A stretch of 64,000 bases of DNA, from NCBI GenBank assembly GCA_025163595.1, contig CP104100.1:806001-870000 (forward strand), in the 5' to 3' direction. This DNA is from Phaeobacter sp. G2 (GTDB taxonomy: Bacteria > Pseudomonadota > Alphaproteobacteria > Rhodobacterales > Rhodobacteraceae). A program made the translations under genes and the position numbers. Positions 8,105 through 16,363 of the stretch are shown piece after piece; position 1 is the first letter of the stretch, and every line of letters begins with the position of its first letter. The notes under the pieces were generated by a model, which was given only the letters and a program-made list of their open reading frames with translations, was not told where the DNA came from and did no database searches.

Positions 8105-8995
8105 ATGCGCCGCGCCACCCAGGCTGATCTTGCCGCTGTGCAGGATTTTTTGGCGCCCCGGGTGGCGACTTCGATGTTTCTGTCCGGCAATCTGCGCGAT
8201 CAGGGGCTGACGCAGACCGATGCGGGGGACACTGGTCCTGATGCAGGCGCGGATCACCGCAAATCCATGACGCTTTGGCTCAGCGAAGGGGCGGGTCAGA
8301 TCACCGGGGTGATCGGCTATGCCGCAGCGGGTTATGTGGTGTTTGAGGCCCCGGCGCTGACAGCGGCAGACTATCCGGCGATCCGGGCGGCCCTGTTTGG
8401 GCGCGCGTTGTTGGGGCTCAACGGTGCGGTAGATCAGGTGGCTCATTTGGTTGCAGCTTTGGATCTGCCCTGCCACCGCGCCGCAATGGATGAGGTGGAG
8501 CCACATTATCATCTGGCCCTTTGCGATCTGACGATTCCAACCGGCGCGGGTCAACTGCGCCCGGCAGTGACACAGGATCTGCCGCTGTTGACCCAGTGGC
8601 GCATGGCCTCTGAGGTGGAAATTCTGGGCGCGCGCGATAGCGTCGAGAACCGGGATCGGGCGCGGGCCAGCCTGCAAGAGCTGCTTGCGGCGGATCGGCT
8701 GCGGCTGCTGGAACAGGATGGCGTGGTGGTGGCGATGACCAATTTCAACGCCGCCTTACCCGCCATCGTGCAGGTGGGCGGGGTCTATACGCCGCCGGAT
8801 TTGCGCGGGATGGGATATGCCCGCCGCGCTGTTGCGCTGCATCTGTCTGAGGCGCAGGCGCAGGGGGTAACAGAGGCCATCCTGTTTGCCGCCAATTCCG
8901 CCGCCGCCCGCGCCTATGAAGCCATAGGTTTTGCCCAGATCGGCAGCTACCGGATTGTAAATTTTGATCCAGGTATCACATTGGGTGAAACCTGA
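8105..8995 (+). CDS. GNAT-family N-acetyltransferase
   Basis: 296 residues with a C-terminal GNAT fold. The acetyl-CoA binding motif A reads VGGVYTPPDLRGMGYARR near residue 225, followed by a typical ending (FAANSAAARAYEAIGF). The N-terminal half is a degenerate domain that probably sets specificity, so the substrate cannot be named. ATG 8105 is chosen: it lies two bases after the rsmE stop and begins MRRATQADLAAV, the standard GNAT opening. A longer frame from 8075 would overlap rsmE without initiation signals. Confidence 0.9.
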   Translation: MRRATQADLAAVQDFLAPRVATSMFLSGNLRDQGLTQTDAGDTGPDAGADHRKSMTLWLSEGAGQITGVIGYAAAGYVVFEAPALTAADYPAIRAALFGRALLGLNGAVDQVAHLVAALDLPCHRAAMDEVEPHYHLALCDLTIPTGAGQLRPAVTQDLPLLTQWRMASEVEILGARDSVENRDRARASLQELLAADRLRLLEQDGVVVAMTNFNAALPAIVQVGGVYTPPDLRGMGYARRAVALHLSEAQAQGVTEAILFAANSAAARAYEAIGFAQIGSYRIVNFDPGITLGET

Positions 8996-9009
8996 TTGGG
9001 AGAGTCGCC

Positions 9010-9537
9010 ATGAGTTTCATTCGTCCCGAGGCCCGCGTGGCGCTGTGGCGCTGGCGCGAGCTGATTGTCGCCACGCTGATGCTGCTGGTGGGGCTGAAAT
9101 GGGCCTTTACCTCCTTTGGGGTGACGGCAGCCACCGGTTGGGCGCTGGTGGTGGTGGGGCTGGTCATTGCTGTCATCGGCGCTCAGCGGTTGCGCTTTCG
9201 CCTCGGCGCGGGTGGTCCCGGCGTGGTGCAGGTGGATGAGGGGCAGATTGCCTATTTTGGCCCGCTCACCGGGGGCGCCGTTGCGGCGTCTGAGTTGCAA
9301 TGCCTGCGGCTCGATCACACCGCGAAACCACCCCATTGGGTGTTGGAGCAAGACGGCCAGCCAGCCTTGTCCATCCCGGTCAACGCCGCCGGCAATGAGG
9401 CGCTGTTTGATGTCTTTGCCGCCCTGCCGGGGCTCAAGACAGAACGCATGCTGAGCGAGCTGCGACGCCAGGGGCCTCACCAGGTCGTGATCTGGGAACG
9501 CAGTCCAAGCCGCCCGCCTCTGCACAGGCTGCATTGA
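9010..9537 (+). CDS. Conserved membrane protein upstream of gshA
   Basis: 175 residues. Two N-terminal membrane segments (about residues 19-35 and 38-57; VGLKWAFTSFGV and ALVVVGLVIAVIGAQ) precede a soluble domain rich in beta-strands (LGAGGPGVVQVDEGQIAYFG), which resembles PH-like or ribosomal-maturation-type folds only in general layout. I do not recognise a named family. It sits between the GNAT gene and gshA in the same orientation; GGGAG lies upstream of the ATG. Confidence 0.8.
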   Translation: MSFIRPEARVALWRWRELIVATLMLLVGLKWAFTSFGVTAATGWALVVVGLVIAVIGAQRLRFRLGAGGPGVVQVDEGQIAYFGPLTGGAVAASELQCLRLDHTAKPPHWVLEQDGQPALSIPVNAAGNEALFDVFAALPGLKTERMLSELRRQGPHQVVIWERSPSRPPLHRLH

Positions 9538-9601
9538 CACCGGGAACGATTCCGCTCACCACTGATTTCCCAAACCAACCCAACAGGACGGAGTGCCCGG
9601 C

Positions 9602-10972
9602 ATGTCCATTCCCCAGTCCGGCGGCGGACCCATTGAGCGCCACGAAGATCTGGCTGAGTATCTGGCCAGTGGCTGCAAGCCACGCGATGCCTGGCGCATC
9701 GGCACCGAGCACGAGAAGTTCGGCTATTGCAAAGACACGTTAAAGCCGCTGCCCTTTGAGGGGGAGCGCTCGATTGTGGCGGTTCTGCAGGGGCTGCGCG
9801 ACAGCTATGGCTGGTCTGAGGTCACCGAAGGCGGCAAGCTGATCGGGCTGGAAAAAGACGGTGCCAATGTGAGCCTCGAGCCGGGCGGTGCCCTGGAGCT
9901 GTCAGGCGCGCCGCTGGAGACCATTCACGAGACCTGCGACGAGGTGAACACCCACCTGCGCGAGGTCAAGGATATCTCGGACAAGATTGGCGTTGGCTTT
10001 ATCGGTCTGGGGGCAGCCCCGATCTGGTCCCATGACGAAATGCCGCTGATGCCCAAGGGCCGTTACCGGCTGATGAATGACTACATGGCCAAGGTTGGCA
10101 CCATGGGCCGCGACATGATGCGCCGCACCACCACGGTGCAGGTCAATATCGACTTTGGCTCCGAGGCAGACATGGTGCAGAAGCTGCGCGTTGCCCTGGC
10201 GCTGCAGCCGGTGGCCACCGCACTGTTTGCCAATTCGCCCTTCTTTGAGGGCAAGCCCAACGGCCATAAGAGCTGGCGCAGCAAGATCTGGCGGCATCTG
10301 GACGACAGCCGCACCGGGATGTTGCCCTTTGTCTTTGACGAAGGCTTTGGCTTTGAATCTTATGTGCAATATGCGCTCGATGTGCCGATGTATTTTGTCT
10401 ACCGCGACGGCGAATATATCAATGCGCTGGGCATGTCCTTTCGCGACTTTTTGCAGGGCAAACTGCCAGCTCTGCCCGGTGAAACCCCCACCATGTCCGA
10501 CTGGGCGGATCACCTGACCACCGCCTTCCCCGAGGCGCGGATCAAGAAATACATGGAAATGCGCGGCGCCGATGGTGGCCCCTGGCGGCGTCTTTGTGCG
10601 CTGCCGGCCTTTTGGGTGGGCCTGACCTATGACCAAGGCGCGCTGGATGCGGCCTGGGATCTGGTCAAGGGCTGGGACGGCGAAACCCGCGAAGAGTTTC
10701 GGGTCGCGGCCTCCCGCGACGGGCTGCAGGCTGAGGCCAACGGCATCAAGATGCATGATCTGGCCCGCGAAGTGGTGGCGATTTCAAACTCCGGCCTGAA
10801 AAACCGCGCCCGTCCCGGCGCTGGTGGCTTGGTGCCCGATGAGACCCATTTCCTCAACGCGCTGAAAGACAGTCTGGACAGCGGCAAAGTGCCGGCCGAT
10901 GAGCTGTTGGAGCGCTATCATGGTGACTGGGGCGGCGATCTGACCCGGATCTACGCCGACTACAGCTACTAA
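9602..10972 (+). CDS. gshA: Glutamate--cysteine ligase, plant/alphaproteobacterial type
   Basis: First enzyme of glutathione synthesis: ATP-dependent formation of gamma-glutamylcysteine. At 456 residues it matches the redox-regulated plant-like class found in alphaproteobacteria rather than E. coli GshA. Landmarks are RIGTEHEKFGY (near residue 40), VSLEPGGALELSGAP (near 95), GLGAAPIW, and the nucleotide-site region RRTTTVQVNIDFGSE. ATG 9602 is preferred over GTG 9593 because AGGACGGAG ends eight bases before it. A clear intrinsic terminator follows. Confidence 0.96.
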   Translation: MSIPQSGGGPIERHEDLAEYLASGCKPRDAWRIGTEHEKFGYCKDTLKPLPFEGERSIVAVLQGLRDSYGWSEVTEGGKLIGLEKDGANVSLEPGGALELSGAPLETIHETCDEVNTHLREVKDISDKIGVGFIGLGAAPIWSHDEMPLMPKGRYRLMNDYMAKVGTMGRDMMRRTTTVQVNIDFGSEADMVQKLRVALALQPVATALFANSPFFEGKPNGHKSWRSKIWRHLDDSRTGMLPFVFDEGFGFESYVQYALDVPMYFVYRDGEYINALGMSFRDFLQGKLPALPGETPTMSDWADHLTTAFPEARIKKYMEMRGADGGPWRRLCALPAFWVGLTYDQGALDAAWDLVKGWDGETREEFRVAASRDGLQAEANGIKMHDLAREVVAISNSGLKNRARPGAGGLVPDETHFLNALKDSLDSGKVPADELLERYHGDWGGDLTRIYADYSY

Positions 10973-10993
10973 ATAGAGACCAAACGACAAATA

Positions 10994-11019
10994 GGGGCGC
11001 CGCTGAGACGCCCCTTTTT
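10994..11019 (+). terminator. Rho-independent terminator of gshA
   Basis: Six-pair GC stem GGGGCG/CGCCCC (10994-10999 with 11009-11014) followed directly by TTTTT, 21 bases after the gshA stop. Confidence 0.85.
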
Positions 11020-11035
11020 CTTGCTGCTGTTGATC

Positions 11036-11407
11036 CTAGGCGGCGCTTGCCAATGGATCGGGGGTGGTGGGGGCCGCGTGCGGCGGGGTCAGGGCTTCGC
11101 GGACGACGGCCCGCAGGGTTGCCACCGCGTGACCAAAGCCGAGGCCGAGGCAGAGGGCTGCAAAGCCCAGGGCGGGCAGGACGCCAATAACACCCATATC
11201 CATAAGCGGAATGGTGGAGCCTACCAAGGCGACGCCGCCAAAACCGATCATCCCATAGCCGGTGGCGATAGTGACCGCCGCAGCCCTGGCGGCGCGGCCA
11301 GAGGCGGGGCAGTCCCCAAGTAATTTTCCGATCTTCAGGATCATGAGCGCCATTGCGGTGACCATGACTAGGCCGAGGCCGATGTAGAGGCTGATGTGAA
11401 GAAGCAT
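11036..11407 (-). CDS. Small multi-pass membrane protein
   Basis: 123 residues with four hydrophobic segments (LLHISLYIGLGLVMVTAMA; ATGYGMIGFGGVALVG; IPLMDMGVIGVLPALGF; ALCLGLGFGHAVAT) and a Pro/Ala-rich tail. The start at 11407 is preferred because GAAAGGA precedes it, rather than an upstream in-frame ATG. It is the last gene of a minus-strand set with another membrane protein and a GbsR/MarR regulator. No family is recognised; transport or envelope roles are only guesses from context. Confidence 0.75.
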   Translation of the reverse strand: MLLHISLYIGLGLVMVTAMALMILKIGKLLGDCPASGRAARAAAVTIATGYGMIGFGGVALVGSTIPLMDMGVIGVLPALGFAALCLGLGFGHAVATLRAVVREALTPPHAAPTTPDPLASAA

Positions 11408-11426
11408 GGGTAAGGTCCTTTCAAAG

Positions 11427-11864
11427 TCAGATGGTTTGTTTGTAGAAATCGCGTTCAAATCTGCCATAGATATAGCCACTGACCGCGCCCCAAATAGGCG
11501 CGAAGGCGCTGCCGAATATGAGGAAAAAGCCGGGAATGCGTTGGTTTGTGTCGGTTAGAGCGGTGAAGAAGAGCATCGGCAGACAGAGTAAAACAAAGCT
11601 GGTGAAGGCCAGCATGGCCCATCTGCCTGACGTTACTGTGTTGCGGCGCATGTCGACCAGCAGCACCGGAATGCCAATGAGCAGATAAAGCGGGCCGCCA
11701 AACACCACTGCCATGACGGGGATGGCCAACAGAGGCGCGCCAATTGTTGCCACAACCAGCGGGCCGCCAACAATCGCCAGGGCAAAGGCAACCGGGTCCA
11801 CCAGCTGTGTTGGGGTTGTTGCTTTGGGGAATAAGATGCATGAACTTGCAGTTATTTCTGTCAT
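11427..11864 (-). CDS. Small membrane protein of the GbsR-linked operon
   Basis: 145 residues with four predicted membrane segments (ALAIVGGPLVVATIGAPLLA; VMAVVFGGPLYLLIGIPVLL; AMLAFTSFVLLCLPMLF; FFLIFGSAFAPIWGAVSGYI). It ends in a charged tail. It lies 19 bases upstream of the next membrane gene and 36 bases downstream of the regulator gene, all on the minus strand. No recognised family. Confidence 0.78.
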   Translation of the reverse strand: MTEITASSCILFPKATTPTQLVDPVAFALAIVGGPLVVATIGAPLLAIPVMAVVFGGPLYLLIGIPVLLVDMRRNTVTSGRWAMLAFTSFVLLCLPMLFFTALTDTNQRIPGFFLIFGSAFAPIWGAVSGYIYGRFERDFYKQTI

Positions 11865-11900
11865 TTGTGAAATCTCCGGGTAAAATTTTTTGCGCCAGGT

Positions 11901-12437
11901 TTAGTCCTTGGGTTTACCCCCTGGCAGGAAACGCACCAGCTTGGCGCCGAGTTTCAGCACTGCCAGATGCACGGATCGGGGCAGGCGGGCAAAATCGACA
12001 TACCAGTCGTCAAACATCTGCATCACCCGCAGGGTCTCGCCCATGCGGTCCTTGACCACCGCAGGGGTTTTGTCCGTTTCGGCCTCTTGCATCACCGCGT
12101 CCAGCGCCCGCAGGGTAGGGGCAAATTCGCGCTCGCGCCGGGCCTTGATCACTGCATCAACCAGATCAAACATGTCGCGGATCGAGGTGAAGTGATCGCG
12201 TCGGTCGCCCAGCTGACGTGATGCCTTGACCAGCCCCTGGGACTGCAGCTCTTTCAGCCCGTTGGAGACATTGGAGCGCGCCAGATTCAGCGTTTCGCAG
12301 ATCTCATCGGCGGTCATGGCGTCGGGGGAGATATGCAGCAGCGCGTGGATCTGCGCCACCGAGCGGTTGACCCCCCATTTGGAGCCCATCTCTCCCCAGT
12401 GGAGGATAAAGTTCTGCATGGCGGGGGTGAGGTTCAT
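11901..12437 (-). CDS. GbsR/MarR-family transcriptional regulator
   Basis: 178 residues. The N-terminal winged helix-turn-helix reads TADEICETLNLARSNVSNGLKELQ in segments (residues ~43-66), followed by the wing GLVKASRQLGDRRDHF, matching GbsR-type MarR proteins. The C-terminal helices would dimerise. The start at 12437 (MNLTPAMQNFILHWGEMG) fits the family; 32 further open codons upstream do not look coding. It heads an operon with two small membrane proteins and faces a divergent membrane-protein gene at 12568, so it may control one or both. The ligand is unknown. Confidence 0.9.
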   Translation of the reverse strand: MNLTPAMQNFILHWGEMGSKWGVNRSVAQIHALLHISPDAMTADEICETLNLARSNVSNGLKELQSQGLVKASRQLGDRRDHFTSIRDMFDLVDAVIKARREREFAPTLRALDAVMQEAETDKTPAVVKDRMGETLRVMQMFDDWYVDFARLPRSVHLAVLKLGAKLVRFLPGGKPKD

Positions 12438-12567
12438 TTTTCCTGTCCTGTATTTTCTGTAATGACAGAAATGAATGGAAAGTCGAGTCGCGTCAAGCAT
12501 TTTTTCTTGATTGCAGGGGCGCGCAGCTTGCACAGTGGTGGATATTTTTAATCTGGGAGTTTGGGAA

Positions 12568-12825
12568 ATGCGTGATCTGTTTATAGGACTATTTGAGAAA
12601 CTCGTCGGCGCTGTCGTGATCCTGCTGTGCCTTGGGGTTCTGATCGCTGCGGGCGCGGCCCTTGTGGCACCTGGGCCAAATGGCGGTTTGCTGCCGGCGC
12701 TGGCAATCCTCGTGGGGGGATCAATCTATGCCATTTTGATGGGCGGGATGATGTATCTGTTTTTGGGCGTCTACCACAACACCAAACGCACAGCTGAAGC
12801 GATCGAGGCGCTTGCCAAACGCTAA
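12568..12825 (+). CDS. Small two-span membrane protein, divergent from the GbsR regulator
   Basis: 85 residues with two strong membrane segments (VGAVVILLCLGVLIAAGAAL and LPALAILVGGSIYAILMGG) and a short basic end. ATG 12568 (MRDLFIGLFEKL) has GGGAG nearby; a longer frame from 12511 lacks such a signal. Divergence from the regulator suggests it is a possible target. No family recognised. Confidence 0.75.
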   Translation: MRDLFIGLFEKLVGAVVILLCLGVLIAAGAALVAPGPNGGLLPALAILVGGSIYAILMGGMMYLFLGVYHNTKRTAEAIEALAKR

Positions 12826-12840
12826 TTTGAACCAAAACAA

Positions 12841-12870
12841 AACCGGCGAAGCCTTTGGGCGTCGCCGGTT
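12841..12870. terminator. Bidirectional terminator-like hairpin
   Basis: Perfect nine-pair stem AACCGGCGA/TCGCCGGTT (12841-12849 with 12862-12870). On the minus strand it is followed by TTGTTTTGG, so it best serves the YHS gene, which ends at 12909 on that strand. On the plus strand it lies 15 bases after the small membrane-protein gene. Confidence 0.75.
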
Positions 12871-12908
12871 CCACATTTTACCAGTTCAGGAAAATACCTG
12901 TGATTGGC

Positions 12909-13382
12909 TTACTGCTGCAGGGCTGCAGGCTCGATGTCTGCAATGTTTGCCCAGTGGCCGTTGGCGTCCTGGACAAAGCCTGGGATATTGCCTTCCCAGC
13001 GTTCCTGAATGTCCTTGGACAGGTTCAGGTACAGTGTGTTGTCGACGATTTTCCAGTAGGTTGGGTCGCCGTCGAATTTAAAGCCCATGGCGGCGCCAAA
13101 GGCGCAGTAGCCGCCATATGCGGGCAGATATGCTTCGGGGTTGGCCTCAAACTGCGCTTTGTGCTCTTCGGAGGCAAAGCGGTAGGTCGCGTCATTAAAA
13201 ACAGTTGTGATTTTGTAGCTGCCTTTGGCGGGGGCGCCGTCGGTGAAATAGGCGACGGGGTCGTAGCCCTGCATGGCAAGACCGGTGGAGGATGCGTTCA
13301 GCTCAACGCCTGCGGCCAATGCCGAAGTTGCCATTGCAACGGAAAGTGCCACGCCGCTCAGCAGGGATTTAAATGTGTTCAT
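12909..13382 (-). CDS. Exported YHS-domain protein
   Basis: 157 residues with a classic signal peptide (MNTFKSLLSGVALSVAMAT, cleavage after SALA). The mature part carries a YHS domain, a small fold associated with metal binding in copper-related and other proteins: GLAMQGYDPVAYFTDGA, then the family's hallmark FASEEHKAQFEANPEAY and YLPAYGGYCAFG. The single Cys in YGGYCAFG is the plausible metal or redox residue. Probably a standalone gene with its own terminator. The precise role of this periplasmic YHS family is not established. Confidence 0.9.
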   Translation of the reverse strand: MNTFKSLLSGVALSVAMATSALAAGVELNASSTGLAMQGYDPVAYFTDGAPAKGSYKITTVFNDATYRFASEEHKAQFEANPEAYLPAYGGYCAFGAAMGFKFDGDPTYWKIVDNTLYLNLSKDIQERWEGNIPGFVQDANGHWANIADIEPAALQQ

Positions 13383-13654
13383 CAGATCGTTCCTTTTCCT
13401 GTCCAGTCAGGGGCTGCTTTAGCGGCTGACCGGCACGTATGAGATTTGTATGATCGCCTGTCTGGCTGTCATGGACCCCATGTGGAGAGGGGGTCGATCA
13501 CGTTCAATCAAACTGTTTTTGATTGCGCATATACTCAGAACTGCTGTGCGTGGATGCGCAGACCTGGCGCATCACAATATGCGGAGGTCCTTATTTTGCT
13601 GACAAATTGCCAGGGGTGCGGCACAGTAAAGCCAGTGTGCAGGAGGAATTCGCG

Positions 13655-14005
13655 ATGAATGTTTTTTGGTCACGCCGGGTGGTGATTGCCGGACTATTTG
13701 CATCCACTCTCTTGGCAGCGGGCGGCGCCCTGGCCCAAAGCGTTACGGGGCTGTACCGGGCAGAGGGGCGCAATCCCGATGGCAGCAGCTATAGTGGCAC
13801 GGTGCAGATCCGCGACAGCAAGGGTGTGATCAAGGTGAATTGGCAGGTCGGCAGCCAAAGCTATTCTGGCAGCGGCACCCGCAGTGGCGATGTGATTTGG
13901 GTGGATTGGGGGGATCAGTATCCGGTTGTCTATGTGCGCATGCCCAGCGGCGAGCTACACGGCACCTGGGCCAATGGCCGCGGTCTGGAACGGCTCATCC
14001 CCTAA
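13655..14005 (+). CDS. Small secreted protein
   Basis: 116 residues: an N-terminal signal peptide (VVIAGLFASTLLAAGGALA, cleavage before QSVTG) and a mature beta-rich domain with repeated Gly/Ser/Tyr/Trp (GTVQIRDSKGVIKVNWQVG). The pattern resembles small periplasmic proteins sometimes labelled fibronectin-binding-like, but I cannot assign a function. ATG 13655 is chosen because of the strong AGGAGG five bases or so upstream; the longer frame from 13523 is unlikely. It is divergent from the YHS gene. Confidence 0.82.
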   Translation: MNVFWSRRVVIAGLFASTLLAAGGALAQSVTGLYRAEGRNPDGSSYSGTVQIRDSKGVIKVNWQVGSQSYSGSGTRSGDVIWVDWGDQYPVVYVRMPSGELHGTWANGRGLERLIP

Positions 14006-14054
14006 TGCCACAGGCGCGGCATTAGGATGGCGCTAAGCGGCGGCGGGCGTCAGG

Positions 14055-14660
14055 CTATTTCTGCCCGATACGTGGCTCACTTCCCGAGATCAGCCTGTTG
14101 ATATTGCCTCCATGGCGCCAGAACACCAGGGCCGTCAGCAAAACCGCAAGCAGGATCACCGACGGGTAGCCCATCAGGTAACACCAAAGCGGTGCAGACA
14201 GAGCTGCAATCAGGGCGCTTAGGGAGGAGATCCGGCTGATGGCGGCACTGGCCACCCAGATCAGGCAGCAGGCGATGCCGACGGGCCAGGCCAGTGCCAA
14301 CATCAGCCCCAGGAAGGTTGCTACCCCCTTGCCACCCTTGAACTTCAGCCAAACCGGAAAGCAATGGCCGAGGAAGGCCGTGAGCCCAGCCAGTTGCGCC
14401 GCGTCTTCGCCTGCCAGAAAACGCGCCAACAGCACCGCCGCCGCGCCCTTGCCGCCATCCAGGATCAGCGTCGCTGCCGCGGCGGCTTTGCTGCCGGTGC
14501 GCAGCACGTTGGTGGTGCCAATATTGCCCGAGCCTATCTCGCGCAGGTTTCCCAGCCCCATTGCCTTGGTCAAAACCAGACCAAAGGGGATCGACCCCAG
14601 CAGATAGCCAATCACGGCCCAAAGCAACAGGATGGTGGCGGCACTTTCGATCAGGGGCAT
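14055..14660 (-). CDS. plsY: Glycerol-3-phosphate acyltransferase (acyl-phosphate dependent)
   Basis: Inner-membrane enzyme that transfers an acyl group from acyl-phosphate to glycerol-3-phosphate, starting phospholipid synthesis. 201 residues with five or more membrane segments. All three PlsY motifs are seen: GSIPFGLVL (near 22), GSGNIGTTNVLRTG (near 43), and FKGGKGVATFLG (near 108). Its ATG overlaps the dihydroorotase-like stop (TGATG), so it is the last gene of the pyrB operon. Confidence 0.95.
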   Translation of the reverse strand: MPLIESAATILLLWAVIGYLLGSIPFGLVLTKAMGLGNLREIGSGNIGTTNVLRTGSKAAAAATLILDGGKGAAAVLLARFLAGEDAAQLAGLTAFLGHCFPVWLKFKGGKGVATFLGLMLALAWPVGIACCLIWVASAAISRISSLSALIAALSAPLWCYLMGYPSVILLAVLLTALVFWRHGGNINRLISGSEPRIGQK

Positions 14661-15970
14661 CAGTCTCTCCGGTATACCGGCGTACCGGTGACATAGGTTG
14701 CCAGCACTCTGCCCTGCATCCGCTGCCCATCATAGGGCGTATTTTGCGATTTTGACTTCAGCTGGAAGCGATCCATTACAAACGGCATGTCAGGATCAAA
14801 CAGCACCAGATCCGCCGGCGCCCCGGCGCTGAGCCGACCCGAGGCCAGCCCCAGCCGTTTGGCCGGGTTCAGCGCCATGGCGCGAAACAGTGTTGGCAGG
14901 TCCATGAGTTCTGCGTGATACAGCCGCATTGCGGCCGGTAGCAGGGTTTCCAGCGCCACGGCACCGGCGGCGGCTTCCTCAAAGGGCAGGCGTTTGCTTT
15001 CTTCATCCTGCGGCGTGTGCATTGAGGAAATCGTGTCGATCAGCCCGCTGCGCACCGCCTCGGCCACCGCCAGCCGGTCGTCTTCTGATCGCAGCGGCGG
15101 TTTCACCTTAAAGAAGGTGCGATAATCGGCCACGTCCAGCTCGTTCAGGGTCAGATGGTGGATCGAGGTGCCGGCGGTGATGTCCAGCCCGTTTGCCTTG
15201 GCCCGTTCCAGCGCGGGCAGGGCGCGGGCGGTGGTGATCTGATCGGCGTGATATTTGGCGCCAGTCATTTCCAGCAGCGCAATGTCGCGGTCCAGCCCCA
15301 TGCGTTCCGCCATCGGCGACACCGCAGGCAGCCCCCGCAGGGCGGCAAACTTGCCCGATGTTGCGGCAGCCCCGGCGCTAAGCAGGGGTTCTTGCGGGTG
15401 GGCAATCACCAGTGCGCCACACGAGCGCGCATAGGTCAGCGCGCGGGAAAACACTTTGGTATTGCTGACCACATGGTCGCAATCGGAAAAGGCCACCGCG
15501 CCGGCATCCATCAGAAAACCAATCTCGGTCATCTCGCGCCCTTCGCGCCCCTTGGTCAGCGCCGCCATGGGCAGCACATGCACCGGTGCGTCGGCCTGGG
15601 CGCGGCGGGTGACAAACTCCAGGGTTTCCGGGCTGTCGATGCTGGGGCTAGTATCGGGACGGGTGACAATGGTGGTCACACCGCCAGCGGCGGCGGCGAG
15701 GCCAGCGGTCTTATAGCTTTCCTTGTGGCGCTCGCCCGGCTCGCAGACTTTGACGCCGATATCGACAATGCCGGGGGCGAGGCATTTACCCTCACAGTCG
15801 ATGATTTCGACAGCGCTGGTATCAATGTTTCGTGCACGAAACAGTTGCGCGGGCTCCGTACCCTCGGGCAGGAGTTCGGCAATCTTACCATCCTGAACCA
15901 GCAGGCCCCCCAGGCTATCGGTGCCAGCTTCGGGGTCGATCAGGCGGGCATTGATAAAGAAAAGGGTCAT
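14660..15970 (-). CDS. Dihydroorotase-like protein lacking catalytic residues (PyrC'-type)
   Basis: 436 residues with an amidohydrolase fold of the type I dihydroorotase group. The metal-binding HxH after the first strand is absent: the segment reads PGIVDIGVKVCEPGE, with Gly72 and Lys74 where His residues belong. The catalytic Asp of the usual TDHAPH motif is also lost (ISSMHTPQD, Met317). His191 (IAHPQE) and His271/272 remain. Such inactive PyrC' proteins are known beside pyrB in Pseudomonas, where they act structurally in the aspartate carbamoyltransferase complex. pyrB lies upstream in this same operon, so that role is the best inference, and a catalytic pyrC should exist elsewhere. Confidence 0.88.
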   Translation of the reverse strand: MTLFFINARLIDPEAGTDSLGGLLVQDGKIAELLPEGTEPAQLFRARNIDTSAVEIIDCEGKCLAPGIVDIGVKVCEPGERHKESYKTAGLAAAAGGVTTIVTRPDTSPSIDSPETLEFVTRRAQADAPVHVLPMAALTKGREGREMTEIGFLMDAGAVAFSDCDHVVSNTKVFSRALTYARSCGALVIAHPQEPLLSAGAAATSGKFAALRGLPAVSPMAERMGLDRDIALLEMTGAKYHADQITTARALPALERAKANGLDITAGTSIHHLTLNELDVADYRTFFKVKPPLRSEDDRLAVAEAVRSGLIDTISSMHTPQDEESKRLPFEEAAAGAVALETLLPAAMRLYHAELMDLPTLFRAMALNPAKRLGLASGRLSAGAPADLVLFDPDMPFVMDRFQLKSKSQNTPYDGQRMQGRVLATYVTGTPVYRRD

Positions 15971-16362
15971 GCAACGGGCCTTTCGATGGCGTGATTTAGG
16001 GCAGCGACGGTGGTGCTGGGCGACGATTGATACTTGATCAGATGCTTGTCACCGCCTTTGGTGATCACCTGCACGTAGGATCCCATGGTCTTGACCGCTG
16101 CGATCTGATCCAGTGGCACCCTGCGCTCGGCGGGGCCGGTTAGCACGCCGTCAGAGATCCGCCAGATCACGGCCAGTTCTTCGCTCATCATGTACCAGCC
16201 GCGCAGTCCGATGGCGCCCAGGCCGCCGATGGCTCCGGTCCAGACATGAGGATTGCCAACGGCCCAAAGAATGACCATCCCGGCCACCATGGCAATCGCT
16301 GCCATCCAGGCATGGGCGGTGATATAGGCGCTGCGGTTGGGGGTGAATTCGATCACAGTCAT
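15967..16362 (-). CDS. Membrane protein with PH-like domain in the pyrB operon
   Basis: 131 residues: two membrane segments (AHAWMAAIAMVAGMVILWAVG and TGAIGGLGAIGLRGWYM) then a C-terminal domain of PH-like layout (LAVIWRISDGVLTGPAERRVPLDQI, VKTMGSYVQVITKGG), reminiscent of bacterial bPH2 proteins. It begins one base after the upstream gene's stop and overlaps the dihydroorotase-like start by four bases, indicating a tightly coupled operon. Function unknown. Confidence 0.8.
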   Translation of the reverse strand: MTVIEFTPNRSAYITAHAWMAAIAMVAGMVILWAVGNPHVWTGAIGGLGAIGLRGWYMMSEELAVIWRISDGVLTGPAERRVPLDQIAAVKTMGSYVQVITKGGDKHLIKYQSSPSTTVAALNHAIERPVA

Positions 16363-16363
16363 C

